60,192 nucleotides of DNA from Oscillospiraceae bacterium (GTDB lineage: Bacteria > Bacillota > Clostridia > Saccharofermentanales > Saccharofermentanaceae), in assembly GCA_902801755.1 (NCBI GenBank), contig CADCJM010000003.1, positions 1 to 60,192 of the forward strand. Reading direction: 5' to 3'. Made by a program: the position numbers and the translations under genes. Positions 8,312 through 16,068 of the stretch are shown in pieces. Under the pieces are notes generated by a model. It was not told where the DNA came from. It did no database searches and saw only the letters and a list, made by a program, of their open reading frames with translations. Numbering within the stretch: position 1 is the stretch's first letter; every line of letters begins with the position of its first letter.

Positions 8312-9106
8312 ATGGATATTGACCAGCTTGAAAGTGAACTTGAGAACTGGGATATTGATCCCCAAAATATCAATTTGAACGGCCCTGCAGTTTACGACGG
8401 CTGCTTTAATCTGATCCGGTGCAAAGACGGTAAGTGGGAGATATTCTACGGAAGCCTCGGAAAGAAAACCCTGCACAGCATTTTCGATTCGGAAGAACAG
8501 GCCTGCTTAGCCTTTATCAAGCTCCTCCAAGAGAATAAGAATACTGAAAAGCTTGCCGACAAGCCTAAATACTGGAAAGGATACCGGAGATATGCAAGCA
8601 GTTTCCAAGTTTATTGCGTAATCGGTATATTAGTCGTCGGTTTGCTCATGGGCTTGGCAGGGGCGGGATATCAAATCTATACCCGTGAAATCAATTTTAT
8701 GTTCTGGATTTTTGTCGTTTGGACCATATCGTACGGAGCAATAATATTTTTTTATTGTCATGAGAGGCTTTACGAGATATTTGAACATCTTGCAGAGCCT
8801 GTTATCTATTTCTCTATTATGATGTTTTGTGCCGCATGTACGTTCCTTGTGCCGTTCTTCAATATACCAAATATTATGGCCAGCGAGACACCTGTATACG
8901 ATACTGTATGTTTGATCCTGATCGAACCGTTATTCCCTCTCGGAGCCTGGGGAACCTACCGTTTCCTTCTCAAGGAATACGTTGATGAACTCAAAGAATA
9001 TATCAGGTCAAAGAAGAATGATGCTGATGATGAATCCGGATCAACATACGATAAGGAATACGAGAAAGAACTAAAGTCAATGAGGAAGAAATCCTCTATT
9101 GAATAA
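8312..9106 (+). CDS. Membrane protein of unknown function, second of a tandem paralogous pair
   Basis: A 264-residue paralogue of the preceding gene. The N-terminal domain aligns closely: VYDGCFNLIRCKDGKWEIFY against SYDGRFNLHHRKDGKWEIFY, and FDSEEQACLAFIKLL against YSSEEKACDAFVRVL. Four membrane helices lie at about 100-220 (including IGILVVGLLMGLAGAGYQIY), followed by a charged tail. The start codon directly follows the stop of the first gene with no gap, so translation is coupled. Its 3' end overlaps the convergent esterase gene by 11 bases. Function unknown; duplication with divergence is clear from the sequence. Confidence 0.7.
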   Translation: MDIDQLESELENWDIDPQNINLNGPAVYDGCFNLIRCKDGKWEIFYGSLGKKTLHSIFDSEEQACLAFIKLLQENKNTEKLADKPKYWKGYRRYASSFQVYCVIGILVVGLLMGLAGAGYQIYTREINFMFWIFVVWTISYGAIIFFYCHERLYEIFEHLAEPVIYFSIMMFCAACTFLVPFFNIPNIMASETPVYDTVCLILIEPLFPLGAWGTYRFLLKEYVDELKEYIRSKKNDADDESGSTYDKEYEKELKSMRKKSSIE

Positions 9107-9962
9107 GATATTCCCTTACAGATTTTAAAACCGCCAGATTCTCATCCGTATACGGCTTGAAGATTATGCCGGTATGCCCGTCTTTGCCATATTCGAAAAG
9201 GCGGTGTTCAACGCCCTTTTGGTTCAGCACGCCGTCGAAATAATAAGTCATCTTCTTAAGTACATCTTTGGAGTTTGTAAGAAGGGCCGCTTTAGGCAGT
9301 TTCTGAATATACTCATTATTTTCAGCTGTCAGATAGCGGTATCTCTTATCTTCCTTATAACGCTTTGGGAAGATCATCTTGCGCATGCCCCAGTAAGCAA
9401 TGCTGCGCTTGTAAAAATGCATGAGACCGCAGTCGGTAATAAGACCCTTGTACTTATAGCTTCTCTCCTTTAATCCAAAGTCAGCGAGCATCTCAGGAGA
9501 AGAACTCAGCATACACTCTGTAAACGCGAGAACGCCGCCTGACGAGTGTCCGGCTATGTAAAGCTGATCCGTATCACCTTCATGCTCTGCCGCACGTTCT
9601 ATGGCAAACCTGACGCCTTTATCAATATCTTCTATCTGATCGAAAACAGTCCACTCGGGATATGCAAGTCTGACATTCATTTCGAAGACAACAAAGCCAA
9701 GCTTTGCCATATAAGCGCCGAACATCCTGTTCATAGCCTTGTCTTCAGAAATAAATCCGCCGCCGTGAATATCAATGAGGATGGGCTTTTTCGAGCCGTC
9801 CATGCGGACAAAGATATCGAGCTTATGTCCGGGATCATTATCATCAGCATAACTTATGTCTTTTATCTCAGTGACATCTTCAGGCAGGCGCGAGAGATCG
9901 AGCTTTCCTACGTCTGTCTTAAGGGCTATATCGCCGGACTTTTTCATTATCCAGTTGATCAT
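9096..9962 (-). CDS. Alpha/beta hydrolase, HSL-type esterase/lipase family
   Basis: A 288-residue hydrolase. The oxyanion-hole motif HGGG lies at 66-69 and the nucleophile elbow GHSSG has S140, the arrangement of the hormone-sensitive lipase/acetyl-esterase group. A late GKDGHTG supplies the probable catalytic His. No signal peptide is visible, so a cytoplasmic esterase acting on a small acyl ester is likely; the natural substrate is unknown. It lies 14 bases downstream of the P-loop kinase gene and may share its transcript. Its 3' end overlaps the convergent membrane protein gene. Confidence 0.8.
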   Translation of the reverse strand: MINWIMKKSGDIALKTDVGKLDLSRLPEDVTEIKDISYADDNDPGHKLDIFVRMDGSKKPILIDIHGGGFISEDKAMNRMFGAYMAKLGFVVFEMNVRLAYPEWTVFDQIEDIDKGVRFAIERAAEHEGDTDQLYIAGHSSGGVLAFTECMLSSSPEMLADFGLKERSYKYKGLITDCGLMHFYKRSIAYWGMRKMIFPKRYKEDKRYRYLTAENNEYIQKLPKAALLTNSKDVLKKMTYYFDGVLNQKGVEHRLFEYGKDGHTGIIFKPYTDENLAVLKSVREYLIQ

Positions 9963-9976
9963 AAAACGTCACCTTG

Positions 9977-10501
9977 TCAGAAGTTATCAAGAAGATCCTT
10001 TATCTTCTCTTCGTAATCCTTATCGATCAGAACGATCTTCTCGCCTGCTGCACTGAACCCTTCAATGTACTTGTTGTTTTCCGTTTTCAGCCATTCCATG
10101 TTACAGGACGGATAGAGCCTTTTCTCAATATCAGATGCATGCTCAATGACAGCCTCAAAATTGGAATCTATGTATTCCTCACTCATCGCAAGGCATACGA
10201 ATCTGATATGGGATATGTAATCTTCATCCAGATCAGCTCTCCAGTTATAAGGGACATAACAGCCTTCTATTATCAGATTCTGATCGTTCTCTATCGCAGT
10301 CTTTATGATCTCTCTTACAACAGGCCACAGGTATGGTGTGAGTTCATCATCGTCCTCAGGAGTCAGAACCGTATTGCCGCTCCTTATAAGACCCATCTTC
10401 AGATGATCAACAGACATATACGGATAGCCATATTTTTCGAGCATTCTCTGTGCGAGAATGGTCTTGCCTGTATGAGATGCGCCTGTAATAAGAATGATCA
10501 T
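9977..10501 (-). CDS. P-loop ATPase/kinase-like protein
   Basis: A 174-residue P-loop protein beginning MIILITGASHTGKT, a Walker A motif at residues 7-14. The following SVDHLKMGLIRSG and LIIEGCYVPYNW resemble the nucleoside monophosphate kinase/2-phosphoglycerate kinase-like group in which a short acceptor site follows the P-loop. The family link is by fold only; a small-molecule kinase is the best inference. It lies between a small membrane protein gene and the esterase gene on the same strand with short gaps, compatible with one transcript. Confidence 0.65.
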   Translation of the reverse strand: MIILITGASHTGKTILAQRMLEKYGYPYMSVDHLKMGLIRSGNTVLTPEDDDELTPYLWPVVREIIKTAIENDQNLIIEGCYVPYNWRADLDEDYISHIRFVCLAMSEEYIDSNFEAVIEHASDIEKRLYPSCNMEWLKTENNKYIEGFSAAGEKIVLIDKDYEEKIKDLLDNF

Positions 10502-10531
10502 TTTACCGACCCGAGAACCTGTCTCCCCTGC

Positions 10532-10873
10532 TTAATAAAGCACAGTTATATTCAAAAAGAACCAAACCACCATTGCGATGCGGATCACCGCCCATATGCC
10601 TGATATGATACCACAAACAGTATTCTGAGCCTTCTCTTTCCTGCTCTTGTTCTTCCTTGCCTGAATGCCGCACAGGATAAAGCATGCGATAGAGATTATC
10701 CAGCATACAGGAATCAGAAAGACCAGAAACGATTCAATGGCCCATGGAGCTAAAAATATAAGCAAGAGCGTTAAGGCAAGATCTTCATGTTCAAAGACAA
10801 GGCAAACAACCAAAAGGACAGGATAAGGCAATAAATATGCGAATCTTCCTATCTTCATCAATACGTTTCTCAT
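10532..10873 (-). CDS. Small hydrophobic membrane protein, unknown
   Basis: A 113-residue protein with about four hydrophobic stretches (LLPYPVLLVVCLVF, LTLLLIFLAPWAI, FLVFLIPVCWIISIACFIL and a C-terminal GIWAVIRIAMVVWFFL) separated by a basic loop (QARKNKSRKEK). No family is recognised. A good GGAGG ribosome site precedes the ATG. It starts 31 bases after the stop of the lipoprotein gene and is likely cotranscribed with it. Confidence 0.6.
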   Translation of the reverse strand: MRNVLMKIGRFAYLLPYPVLLVVCLVFEHEDLALTLLLIFLAPWAIESFLVFLIPVCWIISIACFILCGIQARKNKSRKEKAQNTVCGIISGIWAVIRIAMVVWFFLNITVLY

Positions 10874-10904
10874 AGTCAGGCCTCCAAGATTATCACCTGT
10901 TATA

Positions 10905-11972
10905 CTAGTGTCCGCTGTAATCGTATGTAAAGTTCTCCGTCCCGTCTTCCTTATATCTCCAGCATTCTATCTTCTTCTCAGTGGGATCAAAATACGTCAT
11001 GTGATAATCCCAAAGAGCTTTATACGTATCATCACTTGCGGAGAAATCAGGCGGTACCTCAGGATCGTAATATGCAACGTACTGGAAAGTCTTGTCATTA
11101 TACAGATCCGTGTATATGCGCTGCTCATCATTCATCAGGAAATAACTCAGATTATCCCAGTCAGATAGACCGAACGTCGGATCAATGTGATAGTACTTAT
11201 CATTCAGTTTTATGATCGACCATTCATGTTTGGCGTTTATGACTGTGGCCGCATCTACTCCAACCTGCAAAAGCAGATAAGAATATGCTTCGGCAATCTC
11301 ACAGCAGATGCCGGTCTTAGTGGTCAGGAGGCGGTATGAGGAAGTATAGTTTACAGCCTCGTTGCTCTCGACCTTTCTGAATGTATCGTAATCATATGTG
11401 TATGTGTGCGTAAAATAGCTGTACAGAGCCAGGGCCTTCTCAAAATCAGTATACTCAGGCCTGATTACCTCGTTGATTATATCCTCAGCCAGTTCTTCAA
11501 ATTCAGCGATCTTCTTTGCAGCTTCTTCTTTGGAGACCTTGTAATCAAATTCAGCCGTTCCGTTTATGCTTGCGAGGTCATAATGATCTTTGGGTTTAAC
11601 TATCTCTCCTATAACGGGAAAACAGACCTTCGGGAATTCAGCCATCGTCCAGAGATAAATGTGTCCGTTCGGGCAGCGGAATGAGTCCTCACCTGCCATT
11701 ACAGCATCCACAAGGCTGTACCAGGCATCACACATTTGCTTGCCGAATACGCGTTCGTGGAAAGACGAATAAACCTTGGTCTGAACGGTAAACCAGGGTC
11801 CCGCTGTTGTTGTCTGCTCAGTAGTTTCTGACGTTTCAGGCACTGTCGTCTCAACAGAAGTTGTCGTTACGGTCGTGGATTCTTCAGCAACAACACTGGA
11901 ACACCCCGTCACGGAGACGGCGGCGATAACAAAACACAGAACCAGCGAAAATACTCTCTTTATAAGTTTCAT
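10905..11972 (-). CDS. Lipoprotein with transglutaminase-like domain
   Basis: A 355-residue secreted lipoprotein. A signal peptide (MKLIKRVFSLVLCFVIAAVS) ends in a lipobox VTGC with C24 as the lipidated residue. A Thr/Ser/Glu-rich linker follows at about 28-57. The C-terminal half has the transglutaminase-like core: C223 in KTGICCEIA, H249 in AKHEWSII and D264 in YHIDPTFG, which is the Cys-His-Asp triad. In bacteria such domains act as peptidases or transglutaminases at the cell surface; the substrate is unknown. I place the start at ATG 11972, since the frame upstream only offers a TTG. It is probably the first gene of the group 11972-9096. Confidence 0.8.
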   Translation of the reverse strand: MKLIKRVFSLVLCFVIAAVSVTGCSSVVAEESTTVTTTSVETTVPETSETTEQTTTAGPWFTVQTKVYSSFHERVFGKQMCDAWYSLVDAVMAGEDSFRCPNGHIYLWTMAEFPKVCFPVIGEIVKPKDHYDLASINGTAEFDYKVSKEEAAKKIAEFEELAEDIINEVIRPEYTDFEKALALYSYFTHTYTYDYDTFRKVESNEAVNYTSSYRLLTTKTGICCEIAEAYSYLLLQVGVDAATVINAKHEWSIIKLNDKYYHIDPTFGLSDWDNLSYFLMNDEQRIYTDLYNDKTFQYVAYYDPEVPPDFSASDDTYKALWDYHMTYFDPTEKKIECWRYKEDGTENFTYDYSGH

Positions 11973-12121
11973 AAGCAAATTATAAAGCAATATAAATTAA
12001 TGATTTCGGTCAAACTTCGGTTTTTCGCAGTATTGCCACGATTTCAAGGCTTATAGATCATGGCATTGCTATATAATTCACGATGATTTTTTACAGGCCG
12101 TATTGTATTAGTTCCAGGAAG

Positions 12122-12158
12122 AAAATAAAGCTCAGGGGCTGAATTGTCAGCCCCTGAG
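12122..12158. terminator. Bidirectional intrinsic terminator overlapping a stop codon
   Basis: A perfect 12-base-pair stem (CTCAGGGGCTGA with its complement, four-base loop) is followed by T-rich runs on both strands (CTTTATTTTC on minus, TCTTTTT on plus). The stop codon of the DUF3795 gene lies inside the stem. On the minus strand it ends the WYL-RidA-YjbR-DUF3795 operon. Confidence 0.85.
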
Positions 12159-12428
12159 TCTTTTTACACGTTCATCCACACTCTTCATGAATTCTTCTTC
12201 TGACATATTGGGATCCCGGGTTCCAAGTATAAGGTCGCACGGAAGCTTACTGCATTCACCGCATGACTTAAATCCGTTTTCGATCCTGGAGCAAAAATAG
12301 ATTGGGCATTCTTTTCCTTCCGGCGCGTGAAAGACCTTGCCGCATAAAGCGTTGCAGCCTTCACACATTTTGCCGTAACAGTAGCATGTGCCGCAGTCAG
12401 AACCGCAGCAGCTTATAAGATCACTCAT
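12147..12428 (-). CDS. Cysteine-rich DUF3795 family protein
   Basis: A 93-residue protein with twelve cysteines in a regular pattern (CCGSDCGTCYCYGKMCEGC, then C, CPIYFC, CGECSKLPC). This is the pattern of the DUF3795 family, thought to bind metal or iron-sulfur centres; no biochemical role is established. It overlaps the YjbR gene by 8 bases, so it is translationally coupled, and it ends the operon in a strong terminator hairpin. Confidence 0.75.
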   Translation of the reverse strand: MSDLISCCGSDCGTCYCYGKMCEGCNALCGKVFHAPEGKECPIYFCSRIENGFKSCGECSKLPCDLILGTRDPNMSEEEFMKSVDERVKRLRG

Positions 12429-12786
12429 TATCCAAAATCTCCTTCTGCTTTTTCTTACTGAAGCTCCCCAGCACTATTCCGTATGCTTTATTCAGCAAGT
12501 CTTTGAGAACATCATCAGGAACGCTGCCATCTGCTTTTACCGAGTTCCAATGAACTTTATTCATATAGTAACCCGGGATTATATCCTCATACTGCTTGCG
12601 CCAGAACTCGCCTTCAAGAGGTTCGAGCTTCAAGGTGATGTAAACAGGTTTGTTATCGTCATCTCTGCATATTGCGGCGAACATCTTTCCGCCGATCTGG
12701 TATCGTATCCAGTTCCATTCCGGCTGGAGGTCTTTGGTCACTCCAGGTTTATTAAGCAAATGCTCATCTATCCATTCATATTTCAT
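12421..12786 (-). CDS. MmcQ/YjbR family protein
   Basis: A 121-residue protein with the features of the MmcQ/YjbR (DUF419) family: an early acidic/aromatic segment, KMFAAICRDDDNKPVYITLK, then PGYYMNKVHWNSV and a terminal VPDDVLKDLLNKAYGIV. These are small cytoplasmic proteins with a CyaY-like double-wing DNA-binding fold and no assigned function. It lies 18 bases after the RidA gene and overlaps the DUF3795 gene. Confidence 0.8.
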   Translation of the reverse strand: MKYEWIDEHLLNKPGVTKDLQPEWNWIRYQIGGKMFAAICRDDDNKPVYITLKLEPLEGEFWRKQYEDIIPGYYMNKVHWNSVKADGSVPDDVLKDLLNKAYGIVLGSFSKKKQKEILDNE

Positions 12787-12804
12787 TTCTGCTGCCTCCG
12801 GAGC

Positions 12805-13173
12805 TCATTTACCGCAGTAGGCGACTGCATCTGCCTGGAACATAAGGCCATCCTTACCGCCCACATGAGCAAACTCAGTCTGGATGGATTTGCGAACGGG
12901 ATACTTGCCGTTGAATCTTTCTTTGATGATCTTCTCCATAACAGGAATGTTCCACACATCTCTGAACAGGCAGTCCATCTGCACTACAGATTCGAGTGTG
13001 AGTCCGACCATTGCAAGCCTTTCCTCCATATGGTCGAAAGCGCCGTTGATCTGTTCTTCGATGGTTCCTCCGATATTACCCACACAGTAACCTATAAAGC
13101 AAAAGTCACCTGCCTTGATGATGCCTGAATGAGCCCACTGTTCACTTATGTCGTATCTTTCAATCTTTGCCAT
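12805..13173 (-). CDS. RidA/YjgF family protein
   Basis: A 122-residue member of the RidA (YjgF/YER057c/UK114) family, starting MAKIERYDISEQWAHSGIIK. The stretches GNIGGTIEEQINGAFDHMEERL and VVQMDCLFRD, and the terminal FQADAVAYCGK, fit the trimeric fold. Canonical RidA deaminates reactive enamine/imine intermediates, using a conserved Arg; here the usual RxxV end pattern is altered, so a related but different ligand is possible. The start at 13173 is chosen because AGGAGG lies 8 bases upstream; it overlaps the WYL regulator by 14 bases. Confidence 0.8.
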   Translation of the reverse strand: MAKIERYDISEQWAHSGIIKAGDFCFIGYCVGNIGGTIEEQINGAFDHMEERLAMVGLTLESVVQMDCLFRDVWNIPVMEKIIKERFNGKYPVRKSIQTEFAHVGGKDGLMFQADAVAYCGK

Positions 13174-14086
13174 TTTCGTATCCTCCATACATCTTTATCA
13201 TTGATTCTGCCATTGTTTTTAAATTGTTGCGAAGTTCTTCCGGCTCAAGGACTTCCACCTTATCGCCGAAGGTGAGCATCCACATCGTAAGATTATCCAT
13301 ATCGGCGTAGTCTCTTATCAGAAGAAGCCTGCCGTCATCCTGTTCTTCATAGCAGCCGGGGCCGAATTCCTCGACAAGTCTCCACTTCATATCCGAAGCA
13401 AATAGTGCCTTAAGGATTATGTTCCGCGGAAATTTCAATTCAGAACTGAGATCCGGTACCGGTGCATTCCTGCAGGGAAAATCTTTATCTGTCTCCTTGA
13501 CCTTATCCATTCGGTTAAGCTTAAACAGCCTGTAATCCTTGCGTTTTCTGCACCACCCGTATACATACCAGCTAGTCCATTTGAAAACTATGTAATACGG
13601 TTCTATCGTGCGTTTGCTCTCTCCTGACGGAGCGTAATAGTAAAACTCGAGCAGGTGCCTGTTTTCGATCGCGTCCTGAATAGTCGAGATCTTCGGAGCA
13701 AGAGTATCCTTATACCAGGACGAAAGATCTATCAGTATGGAATCCCTTCCTGTTATTAATTCAGATGATCCTGCCTGGATCTTTTCCATCAGCTGGCCGT
13801 AATAGCTGCTTCCGCTTACGCTGTCGAGACTTCTAAGGCCTGCAAGTATCATTTGCATATCTTTCGAAGTAAGAATAGTCCTGTCGACTTTATAGCCTTC
13901 CGCAATGCTTATTCCGCCGCCTACACCCTGAGAAGTTCTTATCGGGATGCCTGCATATAATAGGTCATCTATGTCACGGTTGATAGTCCTCCTTGATACT
14001 TCAAATCTCTCAGCAAGCTCCGGCGCCGTTACCTTTTCTTCCTGCAGCAATACTGACAATATTCCGATAAGCCTGTCTATCTTCAT
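13160..14086 (-). CDS. YafY-type transcriptional regulator with HTH and WYL domain
   Basis: A 308-residue regulator. Residues 1-60 are a winged helix-turn-helix (VTAPELAERFEVSRRTINRDIDDLLYAGIPI). Residues about 135-210 are the WYL domain, with the ligand-binding pattern YYIVFKWTSWYVYGWCRKRKDYRLFKL (the WYL element appears as W-Y-V). WYL regulators sense nucleic-acid or nucleotide ligands in several characterised cases; this one is untested. The ATG at 14086 has GGAG 9 bases upstream. It heads the operon with RidA, YjbR and DUF3795 genes, which it may control. Confidence 0.85.
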   Translation of the reverse strand: MKIDRLIGILSVLLQEEKVTAPELAERFEVSRRTINRDIDDLLYAGIPIRTSQGVGGGISIAEGYKVDRTILTSKDMQMILAGLRSLDSVSGSSYYGQLMEKIQAGSSELITGRDSILIDLSSWYKDTLAPKISTIQDAIENRHLLEFYYYAPSGESKRTIEPYYIVFKWTSWYVYGWCRKRKDYRLFKLNRMDKVKETDKDFPCRNAPVPDLSSELKFPRNIILKALFASDMKWRLVEEFGPGCYEEQDDGRLLLIRDYADMDNLTMWMLTFGDKVEVLEPEELRNNLKTMAESMIKMYGGYENGKD

Positions 14087-14180
14087 ATGTTTTCCGCTCC
14101 GATCCGATACTAACAGAATAAACACGACAACTGTTTGTCATGTTTATTCTAATGAGTCGAAAACTTTTTTGAAAGTCTGA

Positions 14181-14274
14181 TTTTGCCTCTGAACTTCGAA
14201 AAAATGGCTCCCAAAACCAAAATTTTCGAAATTTTGCCTCTGAGCGTCAAAAATAACCGTATCCAGAGGCAAAA
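14181..14274. repeat. Dispersed inverted-repeat element, copy A
   Basis: This copy contains the palindromic core TTTTGCCTCTGAG to CAGAGGCAAAA at 14232-14273, preceded by AAAATTTTCGAAATTTTGCC and a second TTTTGCCTCTGA at 14181. The same arrangement in opposite orientation is found at 15852-15943. No coding potential is seen. See findings. Confidence 0.65.
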
Positions 14275-14310
14275 ACAAAAAAGCTGCCCGCGAACCCGGA
14301 CAGCTTAATG
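14275..14310 (-). terminator. Intrinsic terminator downstream of tRNA-Ser
   Basis: On the minus strand AAGCTGTCCG and CGGGCAGCTT form a near-perfect stem with a short loop, followed by TTTTTTGTTTTT. It begins 5 bases after the tRNA end, which makes it the tRNA terminator. Confidence 0.8.
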
Positions 14311-14314
14311 ATTC

Positions 14315-14405
14315 TGGCGGAGACGGAGAGATTCGAACTCTCGTGCCGGTTGCCCAGCAAACGCATTTCGAGTGCGCCCCGTTATGACCACTTCGATACG
14401 TCTCC
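14315..14405 (-). tRNA. tRNA-Ser (anticodon CGA)
   Basis: A 91-base tRNA with a long variable arm, as expected of serine. The acceptor stem pairs GGAGACG with CGTCTCC; the discriminator is G, and CCA is encoded. The anticodon stem CGCA/TGCG encloses the loop CTCGAAA, giving anticodon CGA, which reads UCG codons. The T arm GAGAG-TTCGAAT-CTCTC is complete. A transcription terminator follows directly. Confidence 0.95.
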
Positions 14406-14443
14406 AAACGCGCCTTATTGTAAATGATTCGCTCTGAATATTC

Positions 14444-14478
14444 AACTAAAAGCGCGGTGTAACAATGTTACAGCGCGC
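14444..14478 (-). terminator. Intrinsic terminator of the mntP-DJ-1 operon
   Basis: On the minus strand GCGCGC-TGTAAC-ATT-GTTACA-C-CGCGC forms an 11-base-pair stem with one mismatch, followed by TTTTAG. The stop codon of the DJ-1 gene lies within the stem. The core TGTAACAATGTTACA also occurs at 31991. Confidence 0.7.
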
Positions 14479-15031
14479 CAAATCTGATGTTTTTCCTTAA
14501 TTCTTCCTTGGCTTCCTCGCCGAAGAGATAAGCTACGACTGCAAGACCGAAATCAACGGAAGTACCCATTGCCTGGCTCGTTATGACGTTGCCGTTTACT
14601 ATGACTTTGGAGTCTTCAATGACATTGGCGCCGTTCTTACGGAGCTCATCCCATACTCCGGGATTGCTCGTTGCATCCTTGCCGTTAAGGATACCCTGGC
14701 CTGCAAATACGATAGGTGCGGCACAGATAGCGCCGATTCCCTTGCCCTGTTCATTGAACTTTACGACATTTTCCTTAAGGAGCTCGCAAGCATTTAAGTT
14801 ATTTGTGCCTTTTACGCCGCCCGGAAGGATGAGGAAGTCATACTCGTCAAAATCGATATCGCCTATGAGCTTATCAGCCTTGATCTTTAAGCCTCTTGAA
14901 GCTTCGATCTCAAGCGTCGGCATTATGGATACGATATCTACTTCTGCTTTTGCTCTTCTTAAAAGGTCAACCGGCGTAATAGCCTCAACCTCTTCACTGC
15001 CGTCTGCGATAAATACTGCAACCTTTGCCAT
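14468..15031 (-). CDS. DJ-1/PfpI family protein (YajL-like)
   Basis: A 187-residue protein of the DJ-1 superfamily. The nucleophile elbow is GAICAAP with the reactive C103, and E14 in DGSEEVE is the conserved glutamate that lowers its pKa. The N-terminal MAKVAVFIADGSEEVEAITP is typical of the DJ-1 clade (human DJ-1, YajL) rather than of PfpI proteases. Members have glyoxalase, deglycase-like or redox chaperone activities, and the exact role is disputed. The gene lies 10 bases after mntP and shares its riboswitch-controlled transcript, so it may be induced with manganese export. Confidence 0.9.
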   Translation of the reverse strand: MAKVAVFIADGSEEVEAITPVDLLRRAKAEVDIVSIMPTLEIEASRGLKIKADKLIGDIDFDEYDFLILPGGVKGTNNLNACELLKENVVKFNEQGKGIGAICAAPIVFAGQGILNGKDATSNPGVWDELRKNGANVIEDSKVIVNGNVITSQAMGTSVDFGLAVVAYLFGEEAKEELRKNIRFGAL

Positions 15032-15041
15032 AGCTTCCTCC

Positions 15042-15638
15042 TTACAGGCCGAATACGCCCTTTACAAATATCTCGATTCCGATAACTATCAGGATGATAC
15101 CGCCGATAATAGTGGCGGTCCCCGATATCTTCTCACCGATCTTCCTGCCGAAGATCAACCCTATTAAGCATATCACAAGCGTGACAACGCCGATTATCAA
15201 AGATGCGGAAAATGCCCTCTTAAGAGAATAATCCGCAATGGTAAAACCTACTGACAGCGCATCGATAGAAGTCGCTATGCCCTGAATTATCAATGTCTTA
15301 AAGGTAAGTTTAGTTATCTGTTCTTCATCGGATTTCTTACCGTTCTTCTTTTCGAGGATCGCCTCGACGATCATCTTGCCGCCGATAAAAAGGAGCAATA
15401 TCAATGCGATCCACGGAATAAGAACACTGAATTTAGTGAAGATCTCTTCAAGAGTAGTTACCAGGAGCCAGCCTAACATCGGCATCATGAACTGGAACAC
15501 CGCATAGACTCCGGCTATAAGGAGCATCCTGCGCTTTCTCATGCCGGGCTCAACAATGCCGTTGGCTATAGAGACCGAGAATGCGTCCATCGCAAGACCG
15601 GCACCCAGAAGTAAGCTGTTAATAATAAGTTGGATCAT
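15042..15638 (-). CDS. mntP: Manganese efflux pump MntP
   Basis: A 198-residue protein with six transmembrane segments arranged as two inverted three-helix repeats. The conserved aspartates lie in GLAMDAFSVSIANG and TSIDALSVGFTI, the matching acidic sites of the two repeats that bind Mn2+. Length and layout match MntP (formerly YebN). It exports Mn2+ from the cytoplasm and protects against manganese excess. The gene follows a yybP-ykoY manganese riboswitch with an overlapping terminator (15661-15780), the expected control for this family, and is followed by the DJ-1 gene. Confidence 0.95.
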   Translation of the reverse strand: MIQLIINSLLLGAGLAMDAFSVSIANGIVEPGMRKRRMLLIAGVYAVFQFMMPMLGWLLVTTLEEIFTKFSVLIPWIALILLLFIGGKMIVEAILEKKNGKKSDEEQITKLTFKTLIIQGIATSIDALSVGFTIADYSLKRAFSASLIIGVVTLVICLIGLIFGRKIGEKISGTATIIGGIILIVIGIEIFVKGVFGL

Positions 15639-15660
15639 TTATCTTCCTTCCTGCCCGGGC

Positions 15661-15780
15661 AAAAAAATAACCCAAGGCCATATAATCGCCTTGAGTCTCA
15701 CACGGAAGAATAAGCCAGGTAATAACCAGTATGTTGACTTAGACAACGCCTCTATAGCGTCTGCTACTCCCTCAATGGAG
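15661..15780 (-). ncRNA. yybP-ykoY manganese riboswitch with overlapping terminator
   Basis: On the minus strand the conserved GGGAGTAGC (15763-15771), the internal AGTCAACATACTGG and the distal GTGAGACTCAAGG are present in the order of the yybP-ykoY aptamer. The P1 stem pairs TTGAG (15771-15775) with CTCAA (15691-15695). The CTCAAGGC strand of P1 also begins the terminator stem CAAGGC/GCCTTG (15673-15693), followed by a T run at 15661-15670. Aptamer and terminator are therefore mutually exclusive. The known class binds Mn2+ and turns transcription on. RNA 5' end is expected near 15777, at the P1 strand. Confidence 0.93.
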
Positions 15781-15783
15781 CAA

Positions 15784-15813
15784 ATACTAACAATCAGGGG
15801 TAGGGTTAGTCAA
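15784..15813 (-). promoter_or_regulatory. Promoter of the mntP riboswitch transcript
   Basis: On the minus strand TTGACT (15808-15813) and TAGTAT (15784-15789) are 18 bases apart. The predicted start, about 7 bases downstream, coincides with the first strand of riboswitch stem P1, which supports the assignment. Confidence 0.6.
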
Positions 15814-15851
15814 CACTAACATTCTGGGGTACAGAGTGTTACCTGCCGGCA

Positions 15852-15943
15852 TTTTGCCTCCGGAAGGGCAATTTTCGCTGTTCAGAGGCAAAATTTTCGA
15901 AATTTTAGCCCCAAACCAACTAAAAACAGGCTCTCAGGGGCAA
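15852..15943. repeat. Dispersed inverted-repeat element, copy B
   Basis: This is a reverse-orientation copy of the element at 14181-14274. It has the palindromic core TTTTGCCTCCGG to CAGAGGCAAAA at 15852-15893, then AAAATTTTCGAAATTTTAGCC and a degraded third GCC(C/T)CTGA unit near 15930. It lies between the divergent mntP and XRE-cupin genes, in a 430-base intergenic stretch that otherwise contains the riboswitch, its promoter and AT-rich sequence before 16069. Confidence 0.65.
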
Positions 15944-16068
15944 CATAAGATGGACAATTCGTTGATTCACAAATAGGATTAAATTAGCGTAATATTATAT
16001 AACTCGCACGCGCGAAAATAATGTTGTACAATAATCAATCGCTGATAAATTATCATCTGGAGGCCAAT

